This document shows positions 19,731 to 28,951 of a stretch of DNA of 64,000 bases, one piece after another. The position numbers were made by a program, and so were the translations under genes. Below the pieces are notes generated by a model. The model searched no databases, was not told the DNA's origin, and saw only the letters and a list, made by a program, of their open reading frames with translations. Within the stretch, counting starts at the first letter, position 1, and every line of letters begins with the position of its first letter. Source of the stretch: Burkholderiaceae bacterium (lineage in GTDB: Bacteria; Pseudomonadota; Gammaproteobacteria; Burkholderiales; Burkholderiaceae_D); the NCBI GenBank assembly GCA_030157545.1, contig JAOAUN010000048.1, positions 1 through 64,000 on the forward strand, written 5' to 3'.

Positions 19731-20273
19731 ATGAATGCCATGAATGCCATGAATGTCACTATCAGCCGGTTTGTCATTGCAGTGAGCTTTTGCCTGATGC
19801 AGAGTTCTTATGCCTACGCGCAGAAATACGACGCGTGGATAGTCGGCCCGATTGATGGCGATGAAGGCCTGTACGCTGCCACCGTGAACGACAGTTCAGG
19901 TGTGCTCGGCCAGTACTGCTACACCGAAAGCAATAATTGTCTGTGGCTGATTGCCACCGATGTGACCTGCGAACAAGAGAGCAAATATCCGGTGCTGGTG
20001 AATGCCGATGGTGGTTCCGCCCAAATGGAACTGGTGTGCCTGAAATTTGAAAACAAGCCGCGCTATGCCTTTACCGATTTCAAAAAAATTGATGAAGTCA
20101 TCAGGTCATCAAGTATCTACATCGGTTTTGCTTTTCCGATGGAGAGCGGTCATTTCAAAGTCAGCCGCTTTCTGCTCGGCGGCTCCCTCAAAGCCATCAC
20201 CATGATGCGCAACAAGGCTGAGAAGAATCAGCGCTCCAAACCCAAGCGCAGTACGCGCGATTTAAGCTTGTGA
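19731..20273 (+). CDS. Hypothetical exported protein
   Basis: Signal peptide-like N-terminus FVIAVSFCLMQSSYAYAQ; start lies in an ATGAATGCC repeat. Confidence 0.65.
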   Translation: MNAMNAMNVTISRFVIAVSFCLMQSSYAYAQKYDAWIVGPIDGDEGLYAATVNDSSGVLGQYCYTESNNCLWLIATDVTCEQESKYPVLVNADGGSAQMELVCLKFENKPRYAFTDFKKIDEVIRSSSIYIGFAFPMESGHFKVSRFLLGGSLKAITMMRNKAEKNQRSKPKRSTRDLSL

Positions 20274-20283
20274 TTTTACGGCT

Positions 20284-21018
20284 GTGACTCTGCTTAGATG
20301 GCCGCTAACGGCGCTGCTCGCATGGGCAGGCACCTGGCTCATATTCATCCTGCTGCTGACGCCTAACTTGCCGGTACTGGCAGCTGTTGGCGTCGCCACC
20401 GCGATCGGTGTCCTTTTCAGCGTACTGGGCGGCACGCTATGGCGCCGTCTAGCCATAGGCGCCGGCTTTCCATTGTCTTTACTGCTCTCTGGCGCAGTCG
20501 CGATGCCGGCATGGGCGTGGCTGGCGCCGTTTGCGCTGATTTTGCTGGTCTATCCAATGAATGCATGGCGCGACGCGCCGCTCTTTCCCACGCCTTCCAA
20601 AGCACTGGTGGAGTTGCCTTTGCATCTCAAGCTTAAAGAGGGCTCCTGTATTCTGGATGCCGGCTGTGGATTGGGTCACGGGCTTGCTGCGCTTCATGAG
20701 GCTTTTCCACAAGCACATTGTTCAGGCATTGAGTGGAGCTGGCCTCTGCGTTTCGCTGCCGCGTTGCGCTGTCCTTGGGCCAGCATACGGCAGGGCGACA
20801 TGTGGGCAGCTGACTGGCAAGCCTTTGATGTGGTGTATCTGTTCCAGCGTCCTGAGAGCATGCCGCGCGCAGTTGCCAAAGCGGCAGAAGAACTCAAGCC
20901 CGGTGCGTGGCTCGTGAGTCTGGAATTTCCTGCGCATGAGCTCGAGCCTGTTGCCGCTTTGCAGAGCGTGGAAGGCAAGCCGGTGTGGCTGTATCAAGCG
21001 CCATTCATTTACACATAA
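20284..21018 (+). CDS. Membrane-anchored class I SAM-dependent methyltransferase (GTG start)
   Basis: N-terminal TM helices then GSCILDAGCGLGHGLAALHEAF motif I. Confidence 0.75.
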   Translation: MTLLRWPLTALLAWAGTWLIFILLLTPNLPVLAAVGVATAIGVLFSVLGGTLWRRLAIGAGFPLSLLLSGAVAMPAWAWLAPFALILLVYPMNAWRDAPLFPTPSKALVELPLHLKLKEGSCILDAGCGLGHGLAALHEAFPQAHCSGIEWSWPLRFAAALRCPWASIRQGDMWAADWQAFDVVYLFQRPESMPRAVAKAAEELKPGAWLVSLEFPAHELEPVAALQSVEGKPVWLYQAPFIYT

Positions 21019-21941
21019 GTGCCGCCATAGGTCACCACCTGACCGCCGGTGCCGATCTTGAAACGTGAAATGCCGGCCAGACTGCGGGTGTTAATCCCGC
21101 CCAGATCGAGCGTCTGTATGCCGCGTTCGCGCAGTTCTTCGCAGGCGCGCCACAGCAATAGATTGTGCGCACTCACGGCACGGCCTGCCTCATTAGACCA
21201 GCCTACATGATAGGTGGCGCTGGTGCCGTGGATGAGGAACAGCATGGCCGCTACTTTTTCTTTTTTTTGTTCCGCCCGCAAGATCAGCACGGTCTTGGCT
21301 GTTTGCGGCCTTGACTGAATATAGCGTTCTACAAATTCAAGCGGCAGCCCGTAAAAACTTTTGCTTTCGCGCTGAGACATTTCCTGCTCCAGCAGCCAGC
21401 GGTATTGCGCCGGATTGGAACCGGCGCGCACGATCTTCAGTTCGGCTCGTTCGGCCGCATTTTCGGCAGCCACCAGTCGGTTGCGCCAGCGTCCTTCCAT
21501 ACTGGCACGCAGTTGTTCGCGCGGCTGCGTGAGATCAATGCGCACGGTGGAATAGCCCGTCATTACCCTGACAAGTCTGCCCACGCTCGGTTCAGCGGGA
21601 TCGATCAAGTCCGGTGAAAACAAGGCAAAGCGCGGACGCGACACAGGCAGGCCGCGCTTCAGTGCACGATAAATCGCCGCCTGCGTAGTTGCGGGCAGGG
21701 GCTGCAGCCAGAGCGGACCACGAGTGCAGAGCGCAAAACCAACAAGGCCCGCAAAGCGGCGGCAAATGAACTGCGCCAATGCGACGGTCTGTCCATCAAG
21801 AATGACTTGTGCACGGTGGCAGGAAATTCCCAGAGCTTCCAGACTAGCGCCATAGACCCAGTCTTGTTGCAGGGCGCCGCCCAGAACATTATGGGCTTCA
21901 TCCCATTGCGGCTGGCTAATCTTGTTCCATACAATTTCCAT
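21009..21941 (-). CDS. FemAB/GNAT-like (BioF2-like) acyltransferase
   Basis: Two-lobe GNAT pattern; AAMLFLIHGTSATYHVGWSNEAGRAVSAHNLLLWRACEELRERGIQTLDLGGIN. Confidence 0.75.
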   Translation of the reverse strand: MEIVWNKISQPQWDEAHNVLGGALQQDWVYGASLEALGISCHRAQVILDGQTVALAQFICRRFAGLVGFALCTRGPLWLQPLPATTQAAIYRALKRGLPVSRPRFALFSPDLIDPAEPSVGRLVRVMTGYSTVRIDLTQPREQLRASMEGRWRNRLVAAENAAERAELKIVRAGSNPAQYRWLLEQEMSQRESKSFYGLPLEFVERYIQSRPQTAKTVLILRAEQKKEKVAAMLFLIHGTSATYHVGWSNEAGRAVSAHNLLLWRACEELRERGIQTLDLGGINTRSLAGISRFKIGTGGQVVTYGGTYV

Positions 21942-21995
21942 AAAGCTATAATCGGTCCTGAATTTGATTGATTACTGACTTGTTTCTTTAAGCAC

Positions 21996-22199
21996 ATGAT
22001 AGATCGTTTTTACTCCAGGAAAAAAATTCAGCCGGTACTCGGACACGACATCGACAAGCCCAGATTGACGCTGGCAGGTTTTGTGCTGATTTTTTTTTAT
22101 CTGGGCGTACCGGCGATGTTGATAGGCGGCCTGATTGATTTGCTGGTTCAATTGACAACAGGCCATTGCGTTGGTGTCTGGTGCCTGTTTATAAAATAG
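21996..22199 (+). CDS. Possible small membrane protein (67 aa)
   Basis: Single hydrophobic stretch LTLAGFVLIFFYLGVPAMLIGGLIDLLVQL; no clear RBS. Confidence 0.3.
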   Translation: MIDRFYSRKKIQPVLGHDIDKPRLTLAGFVLIFFYLGVPAMLIGGLIDLLVQLTTGHCVGVWCLFIK

Positions 22200-22417
22200 A
22201 TCAATCAGCCCTTATTGTTGGCAGAATTGATATCAGTAGTTTAATCCGGTGTCGATAGTGCCCATAAAGGTAGCTAAAAGGCCTTGTTTGTTTCACAATA
22301 GCAATAGATTCTTACATCCGGCAACTTTAGTTAAGGCAACTCATGTCGATACAAGTAAGGATGCGGCATAAAAAGTGATTGCCATGTGCCGCCCGAAGTT
22401 TGATCAAGGAGATACAA

Positions 22418-23281
22418 ATGTTTTTTTTCGTTGGATTAGCCGTCGTTTTCGGCTGCGTCTTTGGCGGTTATATTATGGCCGGCGGCAAGATGGCACCGAT
22501 TATCAAGGCAGCGCCAATCGAGGGTTTCATTATTGTGGGCTCAGCTATTGGCGCACAGTTGATCGGTAATAGCGTTGGTATTTTCAAGGGCGCGATTTCC
22601 GGCATGGGTAAATGCATAAGCGGCGCCAAATGGAAAAAACAGGATTATCTCGATCTGATTCTGATGGTGGGCAAGCTGCTTGCCGTGATGAAAAAAGAAG
22701 GTGCTGTCGCTCTTGAGGCACACGTGGAAAATCCGGATTCCAGTGCCATTTTTGGCGAATATCCGCGTCTGCTTAAAGATCATTCCATTGTTCATATGAT
22801 TTGCGACACCTTGCGACTGGTGGTCATTGCGCAGGGCAATCTGGACGCCAATGCAGTTGAAGATGTGATGACGAATGCCATCAAGACTCATCATCACGAC
22901 GAACTGAAATATCAGGGCACATTGTCTTCTATCGCCGGCGCGCTGCCAGCGCTGGGTATTGTGGCTTGCGTTCTCGGTGTGGTGAAAACCATGGGCGCGA
23001 TTGACCAACCACCGCCGGTTCTGGGCGCGCTGATTGGTAGCGCGCTGGTTGGCACCTTCCTTGGCGTGTTCGTCGCTTACGGCGTGTTCGACCCGATGGC
23101 CAGCCGCCTGGGCCAGATCATTGACGAAGAAGGTCAGGTCTACAATGTCATCAAGCACATGATCGTCGGCACCCTGCAAGGACATCCTATTCCACTGGTG
23201 ATTGAAGCGGCGCGTGCCGTCATCAGTCACCATAATCAACCGAGCTTTGCCGAAGTGTTCGACGGCTTGCGCGGCAAGTAA
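22418..23281 (+). CDS. motA: MotA-like flagellar motor stator / proton channel protein
   Basis: MFFFVGLAVVFGCVFGGYIMAGG...LPALGIVACVLGVVKTMGAIDQPPPVLGALIGSALVGTFLGVFVAYGVFDPMA; RBS aaggag. Confidence 0.93.
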   Translation: MFFFVGLAVVFGCVFGGYIMAGGKMAPIIKAAPIEGFIIVGSAIGAQLIGNSVGIFKGAISGMGKCISGAKWKKQDYLDLILMVGKLLAVMKKEGAVALEAHVENPDSSAIFGEYPRLLKDHSIVHMICDTLRLVVIAQGNLDANAVEDVMTNAIKTHHHDELKYQGTLSSIAGALPALGIVACVLGVVKTMGAIDQPPPVLGALIGSALVGTFLGVFVAYGVFDPMASRLGQIIDEEGQVYNVIKHMIVGTLQGHPIPLVIEAARAVISHHNQPSFAEVFDGLRGK

Positions 23282-23294
23282 ATTCCAGAAGCAT

Positions 23295-23325
23295 AAAAAG
23301 AGCTCGCCGATGGCGAGCTCTTTTT
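23295..23325. terminator. Rho-independent terminator (bidirectional) after motA
   Basis: aaaaagagctcgcc gat ggcgagctcttttt between convergent motA and lrgB. Confidence 0.92.
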
Positions 23326-23332
23326 ATTGGCG

Positions 23333-24073
23333 TCAAGGTAAGAGGCGATCAATCAAGGGCGCTATCCATGGAATGGCAACAGCCCCCAGAATTCCGTGCA
23401 AGCCCATCGCCAGACTTGAATAAGCACCAGCTTCGGGATGTACACTGAAAGCCCTTGACGTGCCTATGCCATGCGCGCCGACGCCAATGGCAAAGCCACG
23501 CTGCCACCAGGCTTCTATCTTCAGAAAGTCGAGTACATAGCGCGCCAGAATGGCACCTGAAATGCCAGTCGCCACGGCGAAGACGGCCGTCAGCGTGGGG
23601 GACGCGCCTATGGTCTCGGAGACGCCCATTGCGATGGGTGCAGTAATGGATTTGGCATACATACTCTTGATGATCATCTGGTCGGCGCCAAGCAGTTTGG
23701 CAATCGCGACTGCGCTCACCATCGAGGCCAGCCCGCCACCAATGAGTGCACTGAATAACGGAATTGCGCGACGGCCAATGCCTTTGATACCGCGGTAAAT
23801 CGGCACGGCCAGCGACACGGTTGCCGTGCCGAGCAAGAAGTGCACGAACTGCGCACCCTTGAAATATTCGGCGTAAGGCATGTCGATGGCATTGATGACG
23901 AATGCGACAATCAGGATGGCGATGCCGACCGGATTGGCTAGCGGATTGCGGTTGAAGCGTTGATAAAGCGTCAGCCCGATCTGGTAAGCCAGTAGCGTTA
24001 CGATTAACGCAAACAGCGGGTTGCCGGACAGGTAAACCCAGATTTCTGCGATTGGTAATCTTTGCGGTTTCAT
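23333..24073 (-). CDS. lrgB: LrgB-family membrane protein
   Basis: SVTAPIAMGVSETIGASPTLTAVFAVATGISGA-type LrgB core; GVGAHGIGTSRAF. Confidence 0.92.
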   Translation of the reverse strand: MKPQRLPIAEIWVYLSGNPLFALIVTLLAYQIGLTLYQRFNRNPLANPVGIAILIVAFVINAIDMPYAEYFKGAQFVHFLLGTATVSLAVPIYRGIKGIGRRAIPLFSALIGGGLASMVSAVAIAKLLGADQMIIKSMYAKSITAPIAMGVSETIGASPTLTAVFAVATGISGAILARYVLDFLKIEAWWQRGFAIGVGAHGIGTSRAFSVHPEAGAYSSLAMGLHGILGAVAIPWIAPLIDRLLP

Positions 24074-24426
24074 GATGATTCTTTGCTCAGGTATTTCATG
24101 ATCAGTACGCTGACAGCAATCGTAATCGCCACGCTGCCCAGCAGCGCCAGTACGATGGCTCCCGCATGTTCTTTCAGGGCGGGCAGATACAGGATCGCGC
24201 CGACAGCAGCCGGAATGAACAGCAGTCCCAGATGCTGGCTGAACGTATCCGACACCAGCAGCAGATGCGGATTGATTTCTTTTTTGAAGAACAGGAATAC
24301 AAGAAGCAGCACGAGGCCGATGACGGGGCCGGGAATGGTGGGGAGCAGGAATTTTGAGCAGAGCTCGCCGAGTCCCTGAAAAATAAGAATCTGGGTCAGG
24401 CCTATGATCATTTTTTTACCTTTCAT
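24070..24426 (-). CDS. lrgA: LrgA/CidA-family holin-like protein
   Basis: LTQILIFQGLGELCSKFLLPTIPGPVIGLVLLLVFLF; overlaps lrgB start; internal starts at 24411/24426 preferred over 24492. Confidence 0.88.
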   Translation of the reverse strand: MKGKKMIIGLTQILIFQGLGELCSKFLLPTIPGPVIGLVLLLVFLFFKKEINPHLLLVSDTFSQHLGLLFIPAAVGAILYLPALKEHAGAIVLALLGSVAITIAVSVLIMKYLSKESS

Positions 24427-24539
24427 TTTTGCCGGAATACGCTGACGCTTGCGCTCCTGTCTGGCTTTTATACTACAAATGTTCTGCGGCACCGCACTGC
24501 AAGAGCTTTACAATACCCGGATTAATTATGGTGGTGTTC

Positions 24540-25253
24540 ATGTCCGAATCAGTCCGTCTTGCCAAACGTGTTGCCGAGCTTTTCAATTGTTCGCGGGGAG
24601 AGGCGACCTTGTATATCGAAAACGCCAGCATCACGGTCGATGGCGTGGTGGTCGAGGAGCCGGGCTTTCGCGTATCAGGGCAGGAGCAGATTGCGCTGCT
24701 TCCCGGCGCTGAACTGACGCCGATTGAAGACGTCACGATCATGCTGCACAAGCCGGCCGGCATCTCTGTTGCCAACGCCGACTCGTTGATTGTCGCCGCC
24801 AGTCAGGCAGCGGAAGACCGTTCCGGCCTGCATTTGCTGAAGCGTCATCTTAAAGACCTGACCATGCTTGATCCGCTCGAGACCGCTGCCAGCGGCCTGA
24901 TGGTCTTCACGCAAGACTGGCGCGTCAAGCGCAAACTGGTGGATGACCTGTCGCGGGTGGAGCAGGAATATATCGTTGAAGTCAGCGGGCAAATTATTGA
25001 GAACGGTTTGGTGCTGCTGAACCAAAGTATCCAGTTCAATGGCAAGCCGTCCGCACCGGCCAAGGTCAGCTGGCAGAACGAGACGCGGCTGCGCTTCGCC
25101 CGCAAAGAACTCTCGACCCGGCTCATCACGCTTTTGTGCGAGAGAGCGGGGCTGACTGTCGTGTCCATCAAGCGCATACGGATAGGCCGCATACCAATGG
25201 CGGGCCTCGTTGCAGGTCAATGGCGCTATCTGATGGGTTACGAACGCTTCTGA
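24540..25253 (+). CDS. RsuA/RluB/E/F-family rRNA pseudouridine synthase
   Basis: S4 domain (VRLAKRVAELFNCSRGEATLYIENASITVDG) followed by LHKPAGI and LDPLETAASGLMVFTQD. Confidence 0.85.
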   Translation: MSESVRLAKRVAELFNCSRGEATLYIENASITVDGVVVEEPGFRVSGQEQIALLPGAELTPIEDVTIMLHKPAGISVANADSLIVAASQAAEDRSGLHLLKRHLKDLTMLDPLETAASGLMVFTQDWRVKRKLVDDLSRVEQEYIVEVSGQIIENGLVLLNQSIQFNGKPSAPAKVSWQNETRLRFARKELSTRLITLLCERAGLTVVSIKRIRIGRIPMAGLVAGQWRYLMGYERF

Positions 25254-25260
25254 GCGTGCT

Positions 25261-26421
25261 ATGCCTGCTGTCGCTAAAACACTGGAGCAATTAATCGTAC
25301 TGGAACCGCAAATTCTGTACGAGCAGGGTGTATCTCTGCGAATGGGTGACGGCGTGCCGCAGGACTATCTGCAAGCCATACGCTTGCTGGGGCTGGCTGC
25401 ACTGCAGGGGCAGGTTCATGCGCAATATGTGCTGGGCCTGATGAGCATGCGCGGCGAGGGTTGCGATAAAAATCCTGTGCAGGCCCTGATGTGGTTTTAC
25501 CTTGCTTCAGGACGGAATGAAACCAGAGCCATCATTCAGAGCGATCAGCTTGCTGCGCGACTCAATGCGAACGAGATCAGGGAAGCGCAGCGCCGCATGC
25601 AGCTCTTCCCGAACGCACACACTTTTTTCCGTTTGGCGCGCACTGACAAGGATGCCCAGGCCATGACCAATCTGGGCGTCATGCTGCTTGCAGGGCAGGG
25701 CGTCGCACAAGACGCTGCCCAGGCAGTTGAATGGTTCAGTCTGGCAGCGTTGCAGCAGCATGCGCAAGCGCAGTGCCATCTCGCGACAGCGTACGCCAGA
25801 GGCCACGGCATTAAAAAAAATCTGCGTGAAGCCCTGCGCCTGTATCAGCTCGCAGCAGCACAGATGAATCCGGATGCGCAATATCACTGGGCTGAGCTTA
25901 TTGAACACGGTCAGGGACAAGCCGCTGATATGGCCAAGGCTAGCAAGCTTTATGAGGCGGCTGCAGAACAAGGGCAGGTGAGCGCGCAATGTCGACTCGG
26001 CTTTCTTTACCTTACAGCCAATCGCAGGGATACCGCGTCTCTGGCGAAGGCGCATCATTTTTTCATAATGGCCGCGCAGCAGGGTGATGCTGAAGCGCAG
26101 TTCCAGCTGGGATTGTTGTTTGCGCAAGGGCTAGGCGTATCACAAGATTTTGAGCATGCAGCGCACTGGTATTTACAGGCTGCGAATCAGCGGCATCCAA
26201 AAGCGCAGTTCAATCTTGGATTTTTATGCGCGCATGGGCAAGGTGTGGAACAGGACTACACACAGGCTTATGCGTGGTACAGATTGAGTATCTTGTACGG
26301 TAACGCGGCTGCTCAGGCGAATCTGGACTTTATTGCGAAAAAAATGTCGGAGGCTGCGATCGAAAAAGCTTTATGGATTGCCGACCATTTTTTCTTCAAT
26401 CATGCGAATAGCTGGCCGTAA
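25261..26421 (+). CDS. Sel1-repeat (SLR/TPR-like) protein
   Basis: Repeated A..LG...  G.GV..D..  A..W...AA pattern. Confidence 0.88.
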   Translation: MPAVAKTLEQLIVLEPQILYEQGVSLRMGDGVPQDYLQAIRLLGLAALQGQVHAQYVLGLMSMRGEGCDKNPVQALMWFYLASGRNETRAIIQSDQLAARLNANEIREAQRRMQLFPNAHTFFRLARTDKDAQAMTNLGVMLLAGQGVAQDAAQAVEWFSLAALQQHAQAQCHLATAYARGHGIKKNLREALRLYQLAAAQMNPDAQYHWAELIEHGQGQAADMAKASKLYEAAAEQGQVSAQCRLGFLYLTANRRDTASLAKAHHFFIMAAQQGDAEAQFQLGLLFAQGLGVSQDFEHAAHWYLQAANQRHPKAQFNLGFLCAHGQGVEQDYTQAYAWYRLSILYGNAAAQANLDFIAKKMSEAAIEKALWIADHFFFNHANSWP

Positions 26422-26433
26422 TTTAAAAAGAAA

Positions 26434-26468
26434 CACCGGGTCCCAGCCTGGGCCGGGACCGAGTGTGT
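26434..26468. repeat. REP-like palindrome copy between convergent genes
   Basis: caccgggtcccagcctgggccgggaccgagtgtg. Confidence 0.7.
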
Positions 26469-26484
26469 ATCGCCGCCCAACAAA

Positions 26485-27465
26485 TTAATTGCGACGCCCG
26501 ACACTGATTGCATATACAAGAGGGCGCGCCAGCAGCACAGGATCGGCCGAAGGTGCAATACCATCCGGCAGAATCAGCGGATTGAACGCCAGCGCTTTTT
26601 CTGCCTGCTTGCCGTCGGCAACCGGCTGGGACAAAGTCAGCGTGCCAAGTTCAACAACAGCACGTTCTTTCGGCCAGACCACGCTGCCGTCATTGGTGAC
26701 GTCGCCTTTTTCAGCCAGTTGCAAAACGATCTTGAACTTGACTTCACCTTGCGCCAGACGAGCAGGCAGTTCATCCATCAGATAGTTGGGCGAGCGCTTG
26801 GCTGCTTCTTCTTCCGAGATGAACTCGTTACCGCCAACTGGAATAATCCGATAGCGACCGAAGCGACTCGCGCCGCTGGCATTAGTAAATTCAAACGCAT
26901 TGACGCCGAAATACGTTTGCGAACCAAAGCTGACCGGCGCCGGTTTCGGCGCTTGCACAAATGCCAGTGCGGCAGGATGCGAGCCCAGGAATTTTTCTAT
27001 AGGTGCCGGGCTTTCGGTGGACTTGCCGATAGTAGCCACGGCATTCAGCAGACCCAGAAAATCTTCTGGCGTCGAGACAGGAAAGCCGTCATACGAAATG
27101 CCGACGAAGTCGGTGAAGCCGCCTGTGGGCAGGGTGAAGCGGATTGCCATGCCGTAGGGTCGGCTGTTTGGATTCGCATCCGGGATCACAGGTACGCCGG
27201 TGCCGGTTGAAAAACGCACGGTGACAGGAACAGACTCCTTGAAATGCGGTGCCTTGCTGATCGATTGTGCTTCTGCAGACGGTTTGAAGGTGCCGGTGGC
27301 GAGTACGCCTTTGGCATGATTGGCGCGGAAGCCGGCGTGCGGGCCGCCCGACAGACCATTCAAGGTGTCTATCGTTTGTTCCGGAACGCTTTTGCTTTGC
27401 TCGGACTGCGCTGTAAAGGAAAGGCCGGCGAGCACCATAGACAGGGCAATGGAATGCAGTTTCAT
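26485..27465 (-). CDS. Periplasmic catalase-family peroxidase (SrpA-like)
   Basis: Signal peptide; GPHAGFRANHAKGVLATGTFKPS; PVTVRFSTGTGVPVIPDANPNSRPYGMAIRF. Confidence 0.88.
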   Translation of the reverse strand: MKLHSIALSMVLAGLSFTAQSEQSKSVPEQTIDTLNGLSGGPHAGFRANHAKGVLATGTFKPSAEAQSISKAPHFKESVPVTVRFSTGTGVPVIPDANPNSRPYGMAIRFTLPTGGFTDFVGISYDGFPVSTPEDFLGLLNAVATIGKSTESPAPIEKFLGSHPAALAFVQAPKPAPVSFGSQTYFGVNAFEFTNASGASRFGRYRIIPVGGNEFISEEEAAKRSPNYLMDELPARLAQGEVKFKIVLQLAEKGDVTNDGSVVWPKERAVVELGTLTLSQPVADGKQAEKALAFNPLILPDGIAPSADPVLLARPLVYAISVGRRN

Positions 27466-27568
27466 GTTGTCTCCTGATTTGTTAACAATGTTTTATGCAG
27501 GCTGCATCATGCCTGATAGGGGATAGGATTCAACGAGCGGATTCGGTGAAACTGGCGTCAGTATTTTC

Positions 27569-27889
27569 ATGAGCGTGAAGCATGATTTTGACTTGAGCAT
27601 TTCGGCAGTCGAGAAATCCGCATTACTGTTGATTCCGTATTTGATAGACAATCAAACTGTGTTGATTCAAGTTATTGTCAAATCAAGATTAATGGGTGCC
27701 GGCGGCAGTAATAATGAAGCAGGAGAACTGCGCTGGAGCAGCATGCTGGCCGACTATAAATTCAGTAAACGTAACGATGTCTATGCCGGTCTGGCTTATG
27801 CTGATTGTCGAGGAGCCAAATTTACCAATGCAGGCCAGCCGAATACGAATATCACGTTCATGGTTATTGGTATCCGTCATAAGTTTTGA
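27569..27889 (+). pseudogene. Remnant of a Gram-negative porin (only the C-terminal strands recognisable)
   Basis: YKFSKRNDVYAGLAYADCRGAKFTN...NTNITFMVIGIRHKF ends with the typical porin C-terminal F; no signal peptide or barrel body. Confidence 0.65.
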
Positions 27890-28033
27890 AGAAAATGTCA
27901 TTTAACCAATGCGATTTCCTGCGGTTTAAAGGTCGTGTTTGTGGGATTAAAATATGAAAATCCCAAACTTCTCCATACTAAGCCCTGTATAGAATTGATA
28001 AGACGTTTGTCGAATGCTTGCTGTTGCTGTAAA

Positions 28034-28060
28034 AGCCACGGGATTGTCGTGGCTGTTTTC
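28034..28060. terminator. Hairpin agccacg / cgtggct upstream of the MBL gene
   Basis: Inverted repeat agccacgggattgtcgtggctgtttt. Confidence 0.45.
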
Positions 28061-28108
28061 GAAAAAGCTTTTTTAGCTTTCTACTAAAAACGATAAGGAG
28101 CCTGAATC

Positions 28109-28951
28109 ATGAAATTCAAAAAGTTAATGCTGGCGGTCGCAGCCTGCGCCATGACGGTTTCTGCCGCAGCGGCAGACATCCAGTTATGGCAATTGAAGGG
28201 CGGTAGCCTCGAGCTCGACAAAGGCTGGCTGACTGCAATGAAAGACGTCGGCACAAAAATCACCGTGCCGGTTCCGGTTTATGTCGTCAAGCACCCGCGC
28301 GGCCTGATCGTATTTGACACAGGTAACAACGCTGCAACGTCGGACGGCAATTGCGCCAACTACTGGGGTCAAGGCCTGTGCGGCGCTTTCAAGACCACCC
28401 AATCGCGCGACGAGATCATTGACCGTCAATTGAAAAAAATCGGTTACTCGACTGAAGACGTGAAATACGTCATCTATTCGCACTTCCATCTGGACCACGT
28501 CGGCAATATCAAGATGTTCCCGAAAGCGAAGCACGTCGTGCAAAAAGAAGAGCTGAAGTCAGCCTGGTGGCCAGAAAAATTCCAGCGCGCTGCGTATGTC
28601 CTGAAGGATTACGACGAGACACGCAACTTTGATTTCATGGAGCTGAGCGGCGACTTCGATCTGTTTGGTGACGGCTCTGTAGTCATTCTTGACACCAAAG
28701 GTCATACTCAGGGTCACCAGTCATTGATGGTCAATCTGAAGAAAACGGGCACAGTCCTGATTTCGGCCGATGCGATCTACATGGCGGATAACGAAAAAGG
28801 CGTCATTCCTGGCATTACCTGGAATACCAACGAATCAATGAAGTCGATTGATCGCCTCAAGAATATTCGTGATGCCAGAAACGGTACCCTCTGGTACAGC
28901 CATGATCCAGTTCAGTTCGGAACGAACAATCACGACAAGCCATATGAATAA
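28109..28951 (+). CDS. Exported N-acyl-homoserine-lactonase-family metallo-beta-lactamase-fold hydrolase
   Basis: Signal peptide; SHFHLDHVGN (HxHxDH), DTKGHTQGH, ISADAIY. Confidence 0.82.
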   Translation: MKFKKLMLAVAACAMTVSAAAADIQLWQLKGGSLELDKGWLTAMKDVGTKITVPVPVYVVKHPRGLIVFDTGNNAATSDGNCANYWGQGLCGAFKTTQSRDEIIDRQLKKIGYSTEDVKYVIYSHFHLDHVGNIKMFPKAKHVVQKEELKSAWWPEKFQRAAYVLKDYDETRNFDFMELSGDFDLFGDGSVVILDTKGHTQGHQSLMVNLKKTGTVLISADAIYMADNEKGVIPGITWNTNESMKSIDRLKNIRDARNGTLWYSHDPVQFGTNNHDKPYE

